DNA from: an uncultured Burkholderiales bacterium
GTDB lineage: Bacteria; Pseudomonadota; Gammaproteobacteria; Burkholderiales; Burkholderiaceae_F
Length of the DNA: 16,766 nt
Assembly: GCA_903871435.1 (NCBI GenBank)
Contig: CAIQGU010000391.1
Span: 1 to 16,766, forward strand
Direction of reading: 5' to 3'
The notes under the pieces: model-generated
What the model saw: only the letters and a program-made list of their open reading frames with translations
Databases searched by the model: none
Told to the model about the DNA's origin: nothing
Shown here: positions 6,638 through 14,693 of the stretch, in pieces
Layout: every line of letters starts with the position of its first letter
How positions within the stretch are numbered: the stretch's first letter is position 1
Made by a program: the position numbers and the translations under genes

Positions 6638-8856
6638 TTTTTTCCAGCAAGCATTCGATCCGCGCGGCACTGGCGGCATTGGCATCGGCGGCCGCACTGC
6701 TGGCCGCCGGCAGCGCCGCGGCGCAGGTCGCTGCAAATGCCACCGGCGGCAACGGCATCGAGCGCATCGATGCATCGCAGTCGGGGGGCGGGGTGTACCT
6801 CACCATCCAGCTCAAGGACGCCCCTGCTGCCGTGCCCAACAGCTTCTCCGTGACCAATCCCGCCCGCGTTGCGCTTGACCTGCCCGCCACGGCCAACAAC
6901 CTGGGACGCAATTCCATCGAAATCAACCAGGGCGACCTGCGCTCCGTCAATGTCGTTCAGGCCCAGGGCCGGGCGCGCGTCGTCTTGAACCTGCGCCGTC
7001 CGCTGACCTACACCCTGACCGTCAAGGGGAACAGTGTCGTGGTGGCGCTCGGCGTCACGCCGGACGCCCCGACTTTCCCGGCGGCAAGCACCGCGCCGGT
7101 GGCGGCGCCTGCGCCCATGGCAGCAGCAGAACTGGCCGCTGCGCAGCCGGCTGCCCCGATGGCGCCCGCTGCGGCGCCGCGCATGGCGCAGACGCCCGAA
7201 CCGCGCTCGATACGCACGGTGGATTTCCGCCGCGGCGCCGACGGCGAGGGCCGCATCGTCGTCGACCTGAGCGACCCCAATACCAGTGTCGATGTGCACC
7301 AGAAGGGCCAGACGGTGGTCGTGGATTTCACCGCCACGACCTTGCCCGAGAACCTGCGCAAGCGCCTGGACGTGACCGATTTCGGCACGCCCGTGGCGCA
7401 GATCACCGGTTCGCAGGTCGGCCCCAATGCCCACCTGCTTATCGAGCCGCGCGGCCAGTGGGAACAGAATGCCTACCAGAGCGACAGCCGCCTCGTCGTC
7501 GAGGTGAAGCCGGTCAAGGAAGACCCCACGCGCCTCTTCCAGGGTTCACGCAAGGGCTACCAGGGCGAGCGTCTGTCGCTCAATTTCCAGAACGTGGACG
7601 TGCGCTCGCTGTTGCAGGTCATCGCCGACTTCACCAATCTCAACATCATCACCAGCGACTCCGTGCAGGGTTCCATCACCCTGCGCCTCAAGGACGTGCC
7701 CTGGGACCAGGCGCTGGACATCATTCTCCAGAGCAAGGGCCTGGACATGCGCAAGAACGGCAACGTCATCCTCGTTGCTCCGCGCGATGAATTGGCCACC
7801 AAGGAAAAACTCGACCTCGAGGCCAAGAGCCAGATCGCCGAACTCGAGCCGCTGCACACCGAAAGTTTCGTCATCAATTACCAGAAGGCCGAGGAAATCA
7901 AGAAGCTGCTGGTTGGCGATACCAAGCAGACCATGCTTTCCAAGCGCGGCAGCGTCGTGGTGGATGTGCGCACCAACCAGATCTTTGCAACCGACACGGC
8001 CCAGAAGCTCGAGGATTTCCGCCGCCTGCTGACCCGTATCGATATCCCCGTCCCCCAGGTAATGATAGAGGCGCGCATTGTCGAAGCCGACGAGAACTTC
8101 AGTTCGGATATCGGCGCGCGGCTGGGCCTGGTCCACGTGGGCTCCAACCAGTGGTTGAGCAGCGGCGCGGGTGCCACCTATGGCGGCTCTTCAGCGGCAT
8201 CGGGAACCAATTCCCTGAGCGTCAACGGCGTTAACATCACCAACCCCAACTTCGTCAACCTGCCTGCCGGGGGCCTTAATGGCTTCAATGCGGGCACCCT
8301 GGGCATCACGCTGTTCGACAAATCGGTCACCAATCTGCTGAACCTGGAAGTGTCGGCCCTGGAGCTCGACGGCCGTGGCAAGGTGATCTCCAGTCCGCGC
8401 GTCATTACCGCCGACAAGATCAAGGCCGCGATCGAGCAGGGTACCGAGATCGCCTACCAGACGGTCTCCGCCGGCGGCGGCATCGGCCAGATCCAGTTCC
8501 GCAAGGCCGTATTGCGCCTCGAGGTGACGCCGCAAATCACCCCAGAGGGCGCCATCTTCCTCGACGTCAAGGTCAACAAGGACACGCCCAACCAAAGCAC
8601 GAACAACGGGCCACCCTCCATCGACACCAAGAACGTGTCCACCCAGGTGCTGGTGGAAAATGGCGGCACCGTGGTCCTGGGCGGAATATTCCAGCAGACC
8701 GAAAGCATCACCACGACGCGTATTCCGGTGCTGGGAGAGATTCCCTACCTGGGCGCGCTGTTCCGTGACCAGGTCAAGGTCAACCACAAGACCGAACTCA
8801 TCATCTTCATAACGCCGCGCGTCGTGTCTGAACGCGTGAACCAGGCCGCCCAATAG
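6634..8856 (+). CDS. pilQ: Type IV pilus secretin PilQ
   Basis: This is the 740-residue outer-membrane secretin through which the pilus exits. Order: a Sec signal peptide ending near AAA/Q at residue 30; a first AMIN domain (about 42-142) that binds peptidoglycan; an Ala/Pro-rich linker (about 147-187); a second AMIN domain (about 190-290); an STN/N0 domain (about 310-380, with SLNFQNVDVRSLLQVIADF); an N1/NHN region; and the C-terminal secretin domain (about 476-735). The secretin domain contains VLGGI near residue 680 and PVLGEIPYLGALF. The ATG at 6634 overlaps the pilP stop and follows GGGAG; the frame is open back to 6565, but that stretch lies in pilP and lacks signal-peptide character. 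No pilus motor or pilin genes accompany the operon in this window. Confidence 0.96.
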   Translation: MIFSSKHSIRAALAALASAAALLAAGSAAAQVAANATGGNGIERIDASQSGGGVYLTIQLKDAPAAVPNSFSVTNPARVALDLPATANNLGRNSIEINQGDLRSVNVVQAQGRARVVLNLRRPLTYTLTVKGNSVVVALGVTPDAPTFPAASTAPVAAPAPMAAAELAAAQPAAPMAPAAAPRMAQTPEPRSIRTVDFRRGADGEGRIVVDLSDPNTSVDVHQKGQTVVVDFTATTLPENLRKRLDVTDFGTPVAQITGSQVGPNAHLLIEPRGQWEQNAYQSDSRLVVEVKPVKEDPTRLFQGSRKGYQGERLSLNFQNVDVRSLLQVIADFTNLNIITSDSVQGSITLRLKDVPWDQALDIILQSKGLDMRKNGNVILVAPRDELATKEKLDLEAKSQIAELEPLHTESFVINYQKAEEIKKLLVGDTKQTMLSKRGSVVVDVRTNQIFATDTAQKLEDFRRLLTRIDIPVPQVMIEARIVEADENFSSDIGARLGLVHVGSNQWLSSGAGATYGGSSAASGTNSLSVNGVNITNPNFVNLPAGGLNGFNAGTLGITLFDKSVTNLLNLEVSALELDGRGKVISSPRVITADKIKAAIEQGTEIAYQTVSAGGGIGQIQFRKAVLRLEVTPQITPEGAIFLDVKVNKDTPNQSTNNGPPSIDTKNVSTQVLVENGGTVVLGGIFQQTESITTTRIPVLGEIPYLGALFRDQVKVNHKTELIIFITPRVVSERVNQAAQ

Positions 8857-8878
8857 AGTTTCCCCGCGTCGCGCTGGC

Positions 8879-9505
8879 GTGATCGACGACACAGCCGACG
8901 CGGCGTCACCGCCCGGGGACGAGGCGCCCGGGATACCGGCCGGCCTGGGGCGCGGATCGCCGGTTTTCCTGGTCGGCATGATGGGCGCCGGCAAGACCAC
9001 GGTTGGCCGGCTGCTGGCCCAGGGTCTGCACTACACCTTCATCGATGCCGATGCCGAACTCGAGCGGCGCGCGGGAGTGCGCATTGCCACCATGTTCGAA
9101 CTCGAAGGCGAGGCCGGTTTCCGCGAACGCGAACTGCTGCTGCTGGACGAAATGACCCTGCAAACCGGCATCGTCCTGGCAACCGGCGGCGGCGCCGTGC
9201 TGCGGCCGGAAAACCGCACCTGCCTGAGCACGCGCGGCCTCGTGATCTTTCTCGATGTGGCTGCCCCGGAGATCTTGCGGCGAACCCAGCACGACGTGAA
9301 CCGTCCGCTACTCAATAGCCCGGATCGCCGTGCCCGTATCGAGTCCCTGCTCGAGCAGCGACTGCCGCTGTACCGGGCAACCGCGCATCTGCGATTCCGG
9401 TCGCCGGCCCGCAACCCCCGGCGCCTCGCCGACACCATCCTTGCCCATCCCGTCATGGCGCCCCTGCTGCCACCTGGTGGTGCAGAGGATCCTCTGGCGA
9501 CGTAA
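8879..9505 (+). CDS. aroK: Shikimate kinase
   Basis: This cytoplasmic enzyme phosphorylates shikimate with ATP (fifth step of the chorismate pathway). It is 208 residues with a GTG start, slightly longer than the usual 170-190 because of a Pro/Gly-rich N-terminal extension of about 27 residues. Motifs: Walker A GMMGAGKT (33-40), the IDADAELE segment in place of the common DSD form of the shikimate-binding motif, the RERE substrate-binding region, GGGAV (Walker B-like, ATGGGAVLRPENR) and RPLL in the lid. It follows pilQ by 22 bp on the same strand and aroB follows 9 bp later; pilQ-aroK-aroB is a conserved order in beta- and gammaproteobacteria. The start could be shorter, since no ribosome-binding site marks the GTG. 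Confidence 0.94.
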   Translation: MIDDTADAASPPGDEAPGIPAGLGRGSPVFLVGMMGAGKTTVGRLLAQGLHYTFIDADAELERRAGVRIATMFELEGEAGFRERELLLLDEMTLQTGIVLATGGGAVLRPENRTCLSTRGLVIFLDVAAPEILRRTQHDVNRPLLNSPDRRARIESLLEQRLPLYRATAHLRFRSPARNPRRLADTILAHPVMAPLLPPGGAEDPLAT

Positions 9506-9514
9506 AATGAGCAC

Positions 9515-10594
9515 ATGCGCAAAATCACGGTCAATCTGACGGGTCGCTCCTACGACATCCTGATCGGTCCCGGCCTGATCGGCAGAGTTGGCGATGTTCT
9601 GGCGCCGCTGGCACCGACGTCCATCCACATCGTCTGCACCGACGTGGTTGCGCCGCTCTATGCTGCGGCGGTGGAGCAGGCGTGCCGCGCGGTTGCACCC
9701 ACGCACCTGTGCACCATCGCTGACGGCGAAGGCATCAAGGACCTGTCCACGGTATCCGTGATCATCGATGCACTGGTTCGGGGGCGCGCCGACCGGCGCA
9801 GCGTCCTCGTGGCGCTCGGCGGTGGCGTGGTTGGCGACATCGCGGGGTTTGCCGCCGCCGTTTACATGCGCGGCATTCGTTTCGTGCAGGTGCCCACCAC
9901 GCTGCTGGCCCAGGTGGATTCCTCGGTGGGCGGCAAGACGGGTGTCAATCACCCCCTGGGCAAGAACCTCATCGGGGCATTTCACCAGCCCAGCGCCGTG
10001 GTCTCCGACACCGATGTGCTGCGCACCTTGCCCGAGCGCGAGATCAGCGCCGGTCTGGCAGAGATCATCAAGCACGGCCTGCTTGCCGATCGCGTCTACT
10101 TCGAAACCTGTGTCGCGGCGCTGCCCCGGCTGCGGGCACTCGATGCCGATGCGCTGGCGCACGCCATCGGCGGATCATGCGAGATCAAGGCGTCGGTCGT
10201 TGGACGCGACGAACGCGAAAACGGCGAACGCGCGTTGCTCAACCTGGGCCACACCTTCGGCCATGCCATCGAATCGCTCACGGGTTACACGCGCTGGCTG
10301 CACGGCGAGGCGGTCGGTTGCGGCTTGTGCCTGGCGGCCGACCTTTCCGCGCGCCTGAGCATGATCGGATCGGACGCGCACGAAGTCATCGTTGCCGCTG
10401 TGGCGGAGGCCGGACTGCCCACGCGGATCGCCGGCCTGTCGCGCAAGGCGGCCTTCGACTCCATGCGCACGGACAAGAAGGCGCTGGCCGGCCGTATCGA
10501 TTTTGTCCTGCTCGAGCGTATTGGCCAGGCGGTGCGGCGGCAGGTGGACGACGCCCTCGTGGAGGCGACGCTGAGCGACGGCGGGTTCATTTGA
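9515..10594 (+). CDS. aroB: 3-Dehydroquinate synthase
   Basis: This 359-residue enzyme converts DAHP to 3-dehydroquinate (second step of the shikimate pathway) using NAD and a divalent metal. Visible family motifs are the NAD-binding glycine-rich [11 protein letters not shown] near residue 102, the phosphate/substrate region [13 protein letters not shown] with [10 protein letters not shown], and the metal ligands expected in AEIIKHG (Glu), [11 protein letters not shown] (His) and [10 protein letters not shown] (His). All are intact and the length is normal. Translation starts at ATG 9515, 9 bp after aroK, with a weak ribosome-binding site. The TGA stop overlaps a TTG that probably starts dgt, so the three genes most likely share a transcript. 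Confidence 0.97.
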   Translation: MRKITVNLTGRSYDILIGPGLIGRVGDVLAPLAPTSIHIVCTDVVAPLYAAAVEQACRAVAPTHLCTIADGEGIKDLSTVSVIIDALVRGRADRRSVLVALGGGVVGDIAGFAAAVYMRGIRFVQVPTTLLAQVDSSVGGKTGVNHPLGKNLIGAFHQPSAVVSDTDVLRTLPEREISAGLAEIIKHGLLADRVYFETCVAALPRLRALDADALAHAIGGSCEIKASVVGRDERENGERALLNLGHTFGHAIESLTGYTRWLHGEAVGCGLCLAADLSARLSMIGSDAHEVIVAAVAEAGLPTRIAGLSRKAAFDSMRTDKKALAGRIDFVLLERIGQAVRRQVDDALVEATLSDGGFI

Positions 10595-11736
10595 CCCACC
10601 TGACGGCCGATCCGGAAGCCGGCCTGGCCGCCTACGCCGCCCGGTCCTCGCAGACCCTCGGCCGAGCGCAGCACGAGGATCCGCCCCACTCGCGAACCCA
10701 GTTCCAGCGCGATCGCGATCGCATCATCCATTCCACGGCGTTTCGCCGCCTCGAATACAAAACCCAGGTTTTCGTCAATCACGAAGGCGATCTGTTCCGC
10801 ACGCGCCTCACGCATTCCCTGGAAGTTGCGCAGATCGCCCGGTCAGTGGCCCGGACGCTGCACCTCAACGAGGATCTCGTCGAGGCCGTCTCGCTCGCGC
10901 ATGATCTGGGCCACACGCCGTTCGGCCATGCGGGCCAGGATGCCTTGAATGCCTGCATGCAGCCCTTCGGCGGTTTCGAGCACAATCTCCAATCGCTGCG
11001 CGTCGTCGACCTGCTCGAAGAGCGTTACGGCAGCTTCGACGGCCTGAACCTGTGCTTTGAAACACGCGAGGGAATCCTGAAGCATTGTTCGGCGGAAAAC
11101 GCCCGGCGCCTGGGTCCGATCGGCGAACGTTTCCTGCTCCGTCGCCAGGCCAGCCTCGAGGCGCAGATCACCAATGTTGCCGACGAGATCGCCTACAACA
11201 ATCACGACATCGACGATGGTCTGCGTTCGGGCCTGATCGACGCTGCGCAACTCGAGGAGGTGCCGCTGTATGCGCGGCATCGCGCTGCCGTACTCGAACG
11301 CATGCCGCATATTGCCGCGCGCCGTGCCATCCACGAGACCGTCCGGCGCATCATCGACACCCTGGTATCGGACCTGGTCGCCGAATCACAGCGGCGCATC
11401 GCGGCGGCGGCCCCCGCCAGCATCGAGGATGTGCGGGCCGCCCAGCTCCTGGTGGCTTTTTCCGCGCCCATCCGTGCGGAGGCCGACGTACTCAAGACCT
11501 TCCTGCACCGCAACCTCTACCGCCACCCGGAGGTTTTGCGGATGACCACCAAAGCCGCGCGCATCGTCCGCGAGCTCTTTGCCGCCTTCCAGGACGAACC
11601 TCGCCTGCTGCCCGCCGAGCACTGCGCGCGCGCGCAGTCCGAAGGGCCGCGCGCCATCGCCGACTACATCGCCGGCATGACCGACCGCTTTGCCATTCGC
11701 GAGCACCGCCGGCTGTTCGCCGTGGGGGAGTTCTGA
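10591..11736 (+). CDS. dgt: dGTPase-like deoxynucleoside triphosphate triphosphohydrolase (HD domain)
   Basis: This HD-superfamily enzyme hydrolyses dNTPs to the nucleoside and tripolyphosphate. The 381-residue product contains [14 protein letters not shown], then the metal site: His75 in RLTHSLEV, His104-Asp105 in [11 protein letters not shown], and Asp198 in [15 protein letters not shown]. It belongs to the shorter dGTPase-like family rather than the roughly 500-residue E. coli Dgt. No ATG suits the N-terminus. The open frame reaches back to 10177 only by running inside aroB, so I chose TTG at 10591, which overlaps the aroB stop as TTGA and implies translational reinitiation. aroB followed by dgt is a recurring pair in Burkholderiales. 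Which dNTP is preferred cannot be read from sequence. Confidence 0.9.
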   Translation: MTHLTADPEAGLAAYAARSSQTLGRAQHEDPPHSRTQFQRDRDRIIHSTAFRRLEYKTQVFVNHEGDLFRTRLTHSLEVAQIARSVARTLHLNEDLVEAVSLAHDLGHTPFGHAGQDALNACMQPFGGFEHNLQSLRVVDLLEERYGSFDGLNLCFETREGILKHCSAENARRLGPIGERFLLRRQASLEAQITNVADEIAYNNHDIDDGLRSGLIDAAQLEEVPLYARHRAAVLERMPHIAARRAIHETVRRIIDTLVSDLVAESQRRIAAAAPASIEDVRAAQLLVAFSAPIRAEADVLKTFLHRNLYRHPEVLRMTTKAARIVRELFAAFQDEPRLLPAEHCARAQSEGPRAIADYIAGMTDRFAIREHRRLFAVGEF

Positions 11737-11752
11737 CGATCGCGGGGGCGGG

Positions 11753-11800
11753 CGCGCGGGACCTGAACCGCTGCCCGACGCGCGGGACGGGTTAAGTCCC
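11753..11800 (+). repeat. Direct repeat and hairpin just upstream of the transposase gene
   Basis: CGCGCGGGAC occurs at 11753-11762 and again at 11779-11788 in the 64-bp gap after dgt. The second copy also supplies GGGAC (11784-11788), which pairs with GTCCC (11796-11800) directly before the transposase ATG. The hairpin would cover the ribosome-binding region. It might be REP-like or simply a translation-limiting fold. Confidence 0.3.
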
Positions 11801-12508
11801 ATGGCGCGACTTTCCCGGCTGGCTATCCCCGGCTGCCTGCACCACGTGGTCCAGCGTGGCGTTGAGCGTCGCCCGGTCTTTCGCGATCCGGCCGATTTCC
11901 TGCGCATGCAGGCTGACCTGCTCGAGTTGTGCCGTTCCGAAGGCCTTGCGGTGCACGCCTATGTGCTCATGCCCGACCACTTCCACCTGCTGGTAACCCC
12001 CTCGCAGGCCGACAGCCTCAGCCGCGCGATGCAGGCGCTCGGGCGCCGCTATGTCCGCTGGTTCAACCACCGGCATGGACGGACCGGAGCGCTTTGGGAA
12101 GGGCGGTTCCGCAGCACGGTAATCGAAGCCGAACGGCACCTGATCGATGGCATGCGCTATGTCGAACTCAACCCGCTACGTGCCGCGCTCGTCGCCGATG
12201 CTGCCACCTATCCCTGGTCCAGTCTTGCCCACCACCTCGGCCTGGGTGTCGATCCGCTGGTGACCGACCATCCGCAGTTCTGGTCGCTCGGCAATACCCC
12301 CTTTGACCGGCAGGCTGCCTATGCGCGCCTGTGCGCCGCTCCGCTGGACGGGAATTTTCTTGCCAGCGTTCGCAGCAACACCCAGCGCGGCTGGCCTGTG
12401 GGAACTGCCGCGTTCATCGAGGCGCTGTCGCGCCGCACCGATCGCCGCCTAGTGCGCAAGCCCGTCGGCCGGCCGCGGCGCATCCGGGATGCGCCGGCGT
12501 CGTCGTGA
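11801..12508 (+). CDS. HUH/Y1 transposase, REP-associated tyrosine transposase (RAYT) type
   Basis: This 235-residue protein starts MARLSRLAIPGCLHHVVQRG, the typical opening of the Transposase_17/Y1_Tnp (RAYT) family. The metal-binding HUH motif is His60-Phe61-His62 in MPDHFHLLV, and the likely catalytic tyrosine is Tyr84 in GRRYVRWFN, followed by HGRTGALWEGRFRS, MRYVELNPLRA and YPWSS. RAYTs nick and rejoin single-stranded DNA and are linked to spread of REP palindromes; they are usually single-copy and vertically kept rather than active insertion sequences. The gene follows dgt by 64 bp. No terminal inverted repeats or target-site duplication of a classical insertion sequence are seen. All motif residues are intact, so it is not a remnant. 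The C-terminal tail is Arg-rich. Confidence 0.87.
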   Translation: MARLSRLAIPGCLHHVVQRGVERRPVFRDPADFLRMQADLLELCRSEGLAVHAYVLMPDHFHLLVTPSQADSLSRAMQALGRRYVRWFNHRHGRTGALWEGRFRSTVIEAERHLIDGMRYVELNPLRAALVADAATYPWSSLAHHLGLGVDPLVTDHPQFWSLGNTPFDRQAAYARLCAAPLDGNFLASVRSNTQRGWPVGTAAFIEALSRRTDRRLVRKPVGRPRRIRDAPASS

Positions 12509-12510
12509 TC

Positions 12511-12569
12511 CACACGCTCGTCTTGCCTGCGGTGTCGGCCGGATTGCCGTACGCTCGCCGCTGCGTGTG
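12511..12569 (+). repeat. Imperfect inverted repeat downstream of the transposase gene
   Basis: CACACGC (12511-12517) and GCGTGTG (12563-12569) are exact complements, each next to a GATC on its outer side (one base offset). The 45-base interior contains a small CGGC/GCCG stem. It lies three bases after the transposase stop and could be a REP-like palindrome used by that enzyme, or a coincidence. Only one copy is visible in this window. Confidence 0.3.
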
Positions 12570-12597
12570 ATCCGCGCGCATTCGTAAAACCACCATC

Positions 12598-13956
12598 GTG
12601 AGCGCGATGTCCTGGAGCCCCCGTTCCCTGCTGGAGATGCTGCGCCTGCGCGCGGCGGGCTTGCGCCTGGGGCCCGACGACCTGCTGCGCGACCCCATCT
12701 ACCGACGGCTCTGGCTCTCCATCCTCATCAGCACGCTGGGCGGACAGATCACCCTCCTGGCGATACCGCTGACGGCGGCAGCGCTGCTCAATGCCAGTCC
12801 CACCCAGATGGGCTGGCTGACCGCCATGGAAACGGTGCCCTTCGCCCTGTTTTCCCTGCCATCGGGGGTGTGGCTGGATCGCGTGCGCAAGCTCCCGGTC
12901 TACGTGGTTGGCGAAATCTTGCTGGCCGTGGTCGTCGGCAGCGTTCCACTCGCGTGGTGGCAGGGCTGGCTTTCCATGCCCTGGTTGTACGTGGTGGCCT
13001 TCCTGATCGGCTTCATCTACACCACGGCCGGAAGTGCGGCACAGATCGTGCTCACGCAAATCGTGCCGCGCGAGCGTCTGGTGGAAGCACACGCCAAGAA
13101 TTCCCTGGCATCCTCGGCGGCCGAGGTGGCGGGCCCCGGCGCAGCCGGGGCCCTGATCAAGCTCACCGGCGCTCCCCTGGCGCTGCTGGCCGATGTCGTA
13201 CTGCTCGTGGGTTCGGCGGCCATACTCAAGGGCATACGGGTGGACGAGGGACCGCGCCACCACCGTACGCGCTTCTGGGACGCGATGCGCTTGGGCATGG
13301 GATTCGTCGCCAGCCAGCGCCTGCTGGTGACCATGGCCGTGACCGTGGGCGTATTCGAGATCTGCTACCAGAGCGCGCTTGTCGTGCAGATCCTGGTGGC
13401 GACCCGCCTGCTCGGCTTGTCGGAAAACCAGGTGGGCCTGTCGTACGTCGCGCTGGGGGTGGGCACCATCAGCGCCAGTTCCATCGGGCATGCTGTCGCG
13501 CGGCGTATCGGCCCTGGTCCGACACTCGTGCTGGGTATTGCGATCTGTTCGTTGGGATGGCTGCTGCTTGCACTGGCACCGGCCGGGCCGTTGGGCGTAG
13601 TCGCCTTCGCCTTCATGCTGGCGATGTTCGGCGTCGGCGCCGTGTTCGTGTTCATCAATTTCCTGGCGCTGCGCCAGGCCGTCACGCCCTCGCCGCTGCT
13701 GGGCCGCATGACCAGCACCATGCGCTGGCTGATCATGGTGCCCGGCATACCGGGCGCGCTCATCGGCGGCTGGCTGGGTGAGCACCTGGGACTGAAGGCG
13801 GCACTGGCATTCGCCGGCGGACTGGGTCTGCTGTTGTCCGTGGTTGCCATCCGTCTGCCGGTGTTGCGCGATATGCGCAGCCTGCCGGCGCAGGTGCAGG
13901 AGACAGGACCCCATTTGGACACCGGTGCGAGCGGAATCACCGATCCGCAGAGATGA
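12598..13956 (+). CDS. Major facilitator superfamily transporter (EntS / macrolide-efflux-like)
   Basis: This 452-residue polytopic inner-membrane protein has about ten to twelve hydrophobic segments. The N-terminal SILISTLGGQITLLAIPLTA and the loop GVWLDRVRKLPV (MFS motif A position between helices 2 and 3) match the MFS_3 group that includes EntS enterobactin exporters and macrolide exporters. AGPGAAGALIKLTG in the middle is also typical of the group. The substrate is unknown; drug, siderophore or metabolite efflux are all possible. GTG at 12598 is the longest start, with ATG at 12607 an equal alternative; neither has a clear Shine-Dalgarno. It lies 89 bp after the transposase gene and converges with the orphan frame at 13993. 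There is no linked regulator or biosynthetic gene to suggest a substrate. Confidence 0.88.
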   Translation: MSAMSWSPRSLLEMLRLRAAGLRLGPDDLLRDPIYRRLWLSILISTLGGQITLLAIPLTAAALLNASPTQMGWLTAMETVPFALFSLPSGVWLDRVRKLPVYVVGEILLAVVVGSVPLAWWQGWLSMPWLYVVAFLIGFIYTTAGSAAQIVLTQIVPRERLVEAHAKNSLASSAAEVAGPGAAGALIKLTGAPLALLADVVLLVGSAAILKGIRVDEGPRHHRTRFWDAMRLGMGFVASQRLLVTMAVTVGVFEICYQSALVVQILVATRLLGLSENQVGLSYVALGVGTISASSIGHAVARRIGPGPTLVLGIAICSLGWLLLALAPAGPLGVVAFAFMLAMFGVGAVFVFINFLALRQAVTPSPLLGRMTSTMRWLIMVPGIPGALIGGWLGEHLGLKAALAFAGGLGLLLSVVAIRLPVLRDMRSLPAQVQETGPHLDTGASGITDPQR

Positions 13957-13992
13957 AATTTGCGGTCGCGCGTGCCATGCACGGCGCTTGCG

Positions 13993-14628
13993 CTAACTTT
14001 TTGGCTGAACTGGAGCTCCAGAAGCCAACTCGATATTGGCTGCAGCTCGCATCCCCGCGGGTTGTTTCTCTACGCTGATGTCTTCGACCACAACGGTAAG
14101 CCGTAAGCGAGCAAGGACGCGCTCACCATTGGGCAAGGTGGCGCTCGCAACCCAATACAGCGCGTCCGGTGCTTGCCCGCGCAAGAGCTTTCTCAGATAG
14201 GAATTGCACAGGGCCTTGAAAGTGGTGCTTCCGGGGAACGTGCTGCGTATGGAATGCTGCGCTTGCGCCACGGGCGCTGCGCCCGTCGCCGGATGCAGGA
14301 ACGGTTCCGGGCTTCCCAACTCCACGACATTGATGCCCCATTTCTCATACGTGGAAAGGGATCCATCGATTTGCTCGTCAATGGATCGTGGCAGCTGAAG
14401 CTTTGAAAGGGTACATGCGTCGGTCCGGCCGCCGCTGGCGTCGCTCCGCGAATCTGCGGCCCTGGGCGGGCTGGTACCGGCGGCGACTGACCTAACGAGA
14501 GTTTCCACGTCATCCCGATTCGCGGTTTTCTTCCTGCTGCCGAGTGCTACCCCACCAAAGAACACGATTTTTGCTTTATTCAGATTGGAGAGCTGTGGGT
14601 GTTGAGGCCAAACCGGCAAGGCTCCCAA
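13993..14628 (-). CDS. Unrecognised protein (orphan reading frame)
   Basis: I do not recognise this 211-residue frame. It has no clear signal peptide or transmembrane helix, apart from a mildly hydrophobic FFGGVALG near residue 24. The middle is Ser/Thr/Arg/Asp-rich and probably disordered. The C-terminal half is more regular: KWGINVVELGSPEPFLHP, then a Leu/Arg-rich helix (ALCNSYLRKLLRG), then a probable beta hairpin with VLARLRLTVVVEDISVEK. The start is unclear: TTG at 14628 is the longest and sits on a TAATAAT that looks more like a -10 element; GTG at codon 22 (14565) is an alternative. Base composition is less GC-rich than in flanking genes and codon use looks less biased. It converges with the MFS gene and is divergent from the OPT gene. 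It could be a lineage-specific gene, a fragment, or not a gene. Confidence 0.45.
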   Translation of the reverse strand: MGALPVWPQHPQLSNLNKAKIVFFGGVALGSRKKTANRDDVETLVRSVAAGTSPPRAADSRSDASGGRTDACTLSKLQLPRSIDEQIDGSLSTYEKWGINVVELGSPEPFLHPATGAAPVAQAQHSIRSTFPGSTTFKALCNSYLRKLLRGQAPDALYWVASATLPNGERVLARLRLTVVVEDISVEKQPAGMRAAANIELASGAPVQPKS

Positions 14629-14631
14629 TTT

Positions 14632-14638
14632 ATTATTA
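14632..14638 (-). promoter_or_regulatory. Candidate -10 element (TAATAAT) for the orphan frame
   Basis: On the minus strand TAATAAT is preceded, 17-18 bases upstream, by TTTACG as a weak -35. Transcription would begin close to the TTG at 14628, which favours either a leaderless start or the GTG at 14565. The element sits in the most AT-rich patch of the region. Confidence 0.3.
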
Positions 14639-14661
14639 CCCTGTGCGCTTGTATGTTCGTA

Positions 14662-14693
14662 AACGTACGTTCGCGGAGCGTTTTGAACGCTCC
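14662..14693 (+). repeat. Adjacent palindrome and hairpin in the intergenic region before the OPT gene
   Basis: AACGTACGTT (14662-14671) is a perfect 10-bp palindrome. Three bases later GGAGCGTT (14675-14682) and AACGCTCC (14686-14693) form a perfect 8-bp stem with a 3-base loop. No T-run follows, so it is not a standard terminator on the plus strand. The pair lies in the 199-bp gap between the orphan frame and the OPT gene and could be an operator. The remainder of the gap shows no gene or clear promoter for the OPT gene. Confidence 0.4.

Noticed and set aside
6544..7434. A 296-residue minus-strand open frame opposite the start of pilQ
   Set aside because: It is a shadow of the Ala-rich coding region of pilQ, with no motifs of its own.
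12319..13914. A 531-residue minus-strand open frame opposite the MFS gene and the transposase end
   Set aside because: Its product is Gln/His/Arg-rich and low in complexity, typical of the antisense of a GC-rich membrane-protein gene. The plus-strand proteins have clear families.
13968..14002. Hairpin GCGCGTGC/GCACGGCGC followed by TTTTT, as a terminator for the MFS gene
   Set aside because: The stem has a bulge and the T-run begins ten bases after it, too far for a standard rho-independent terminator.
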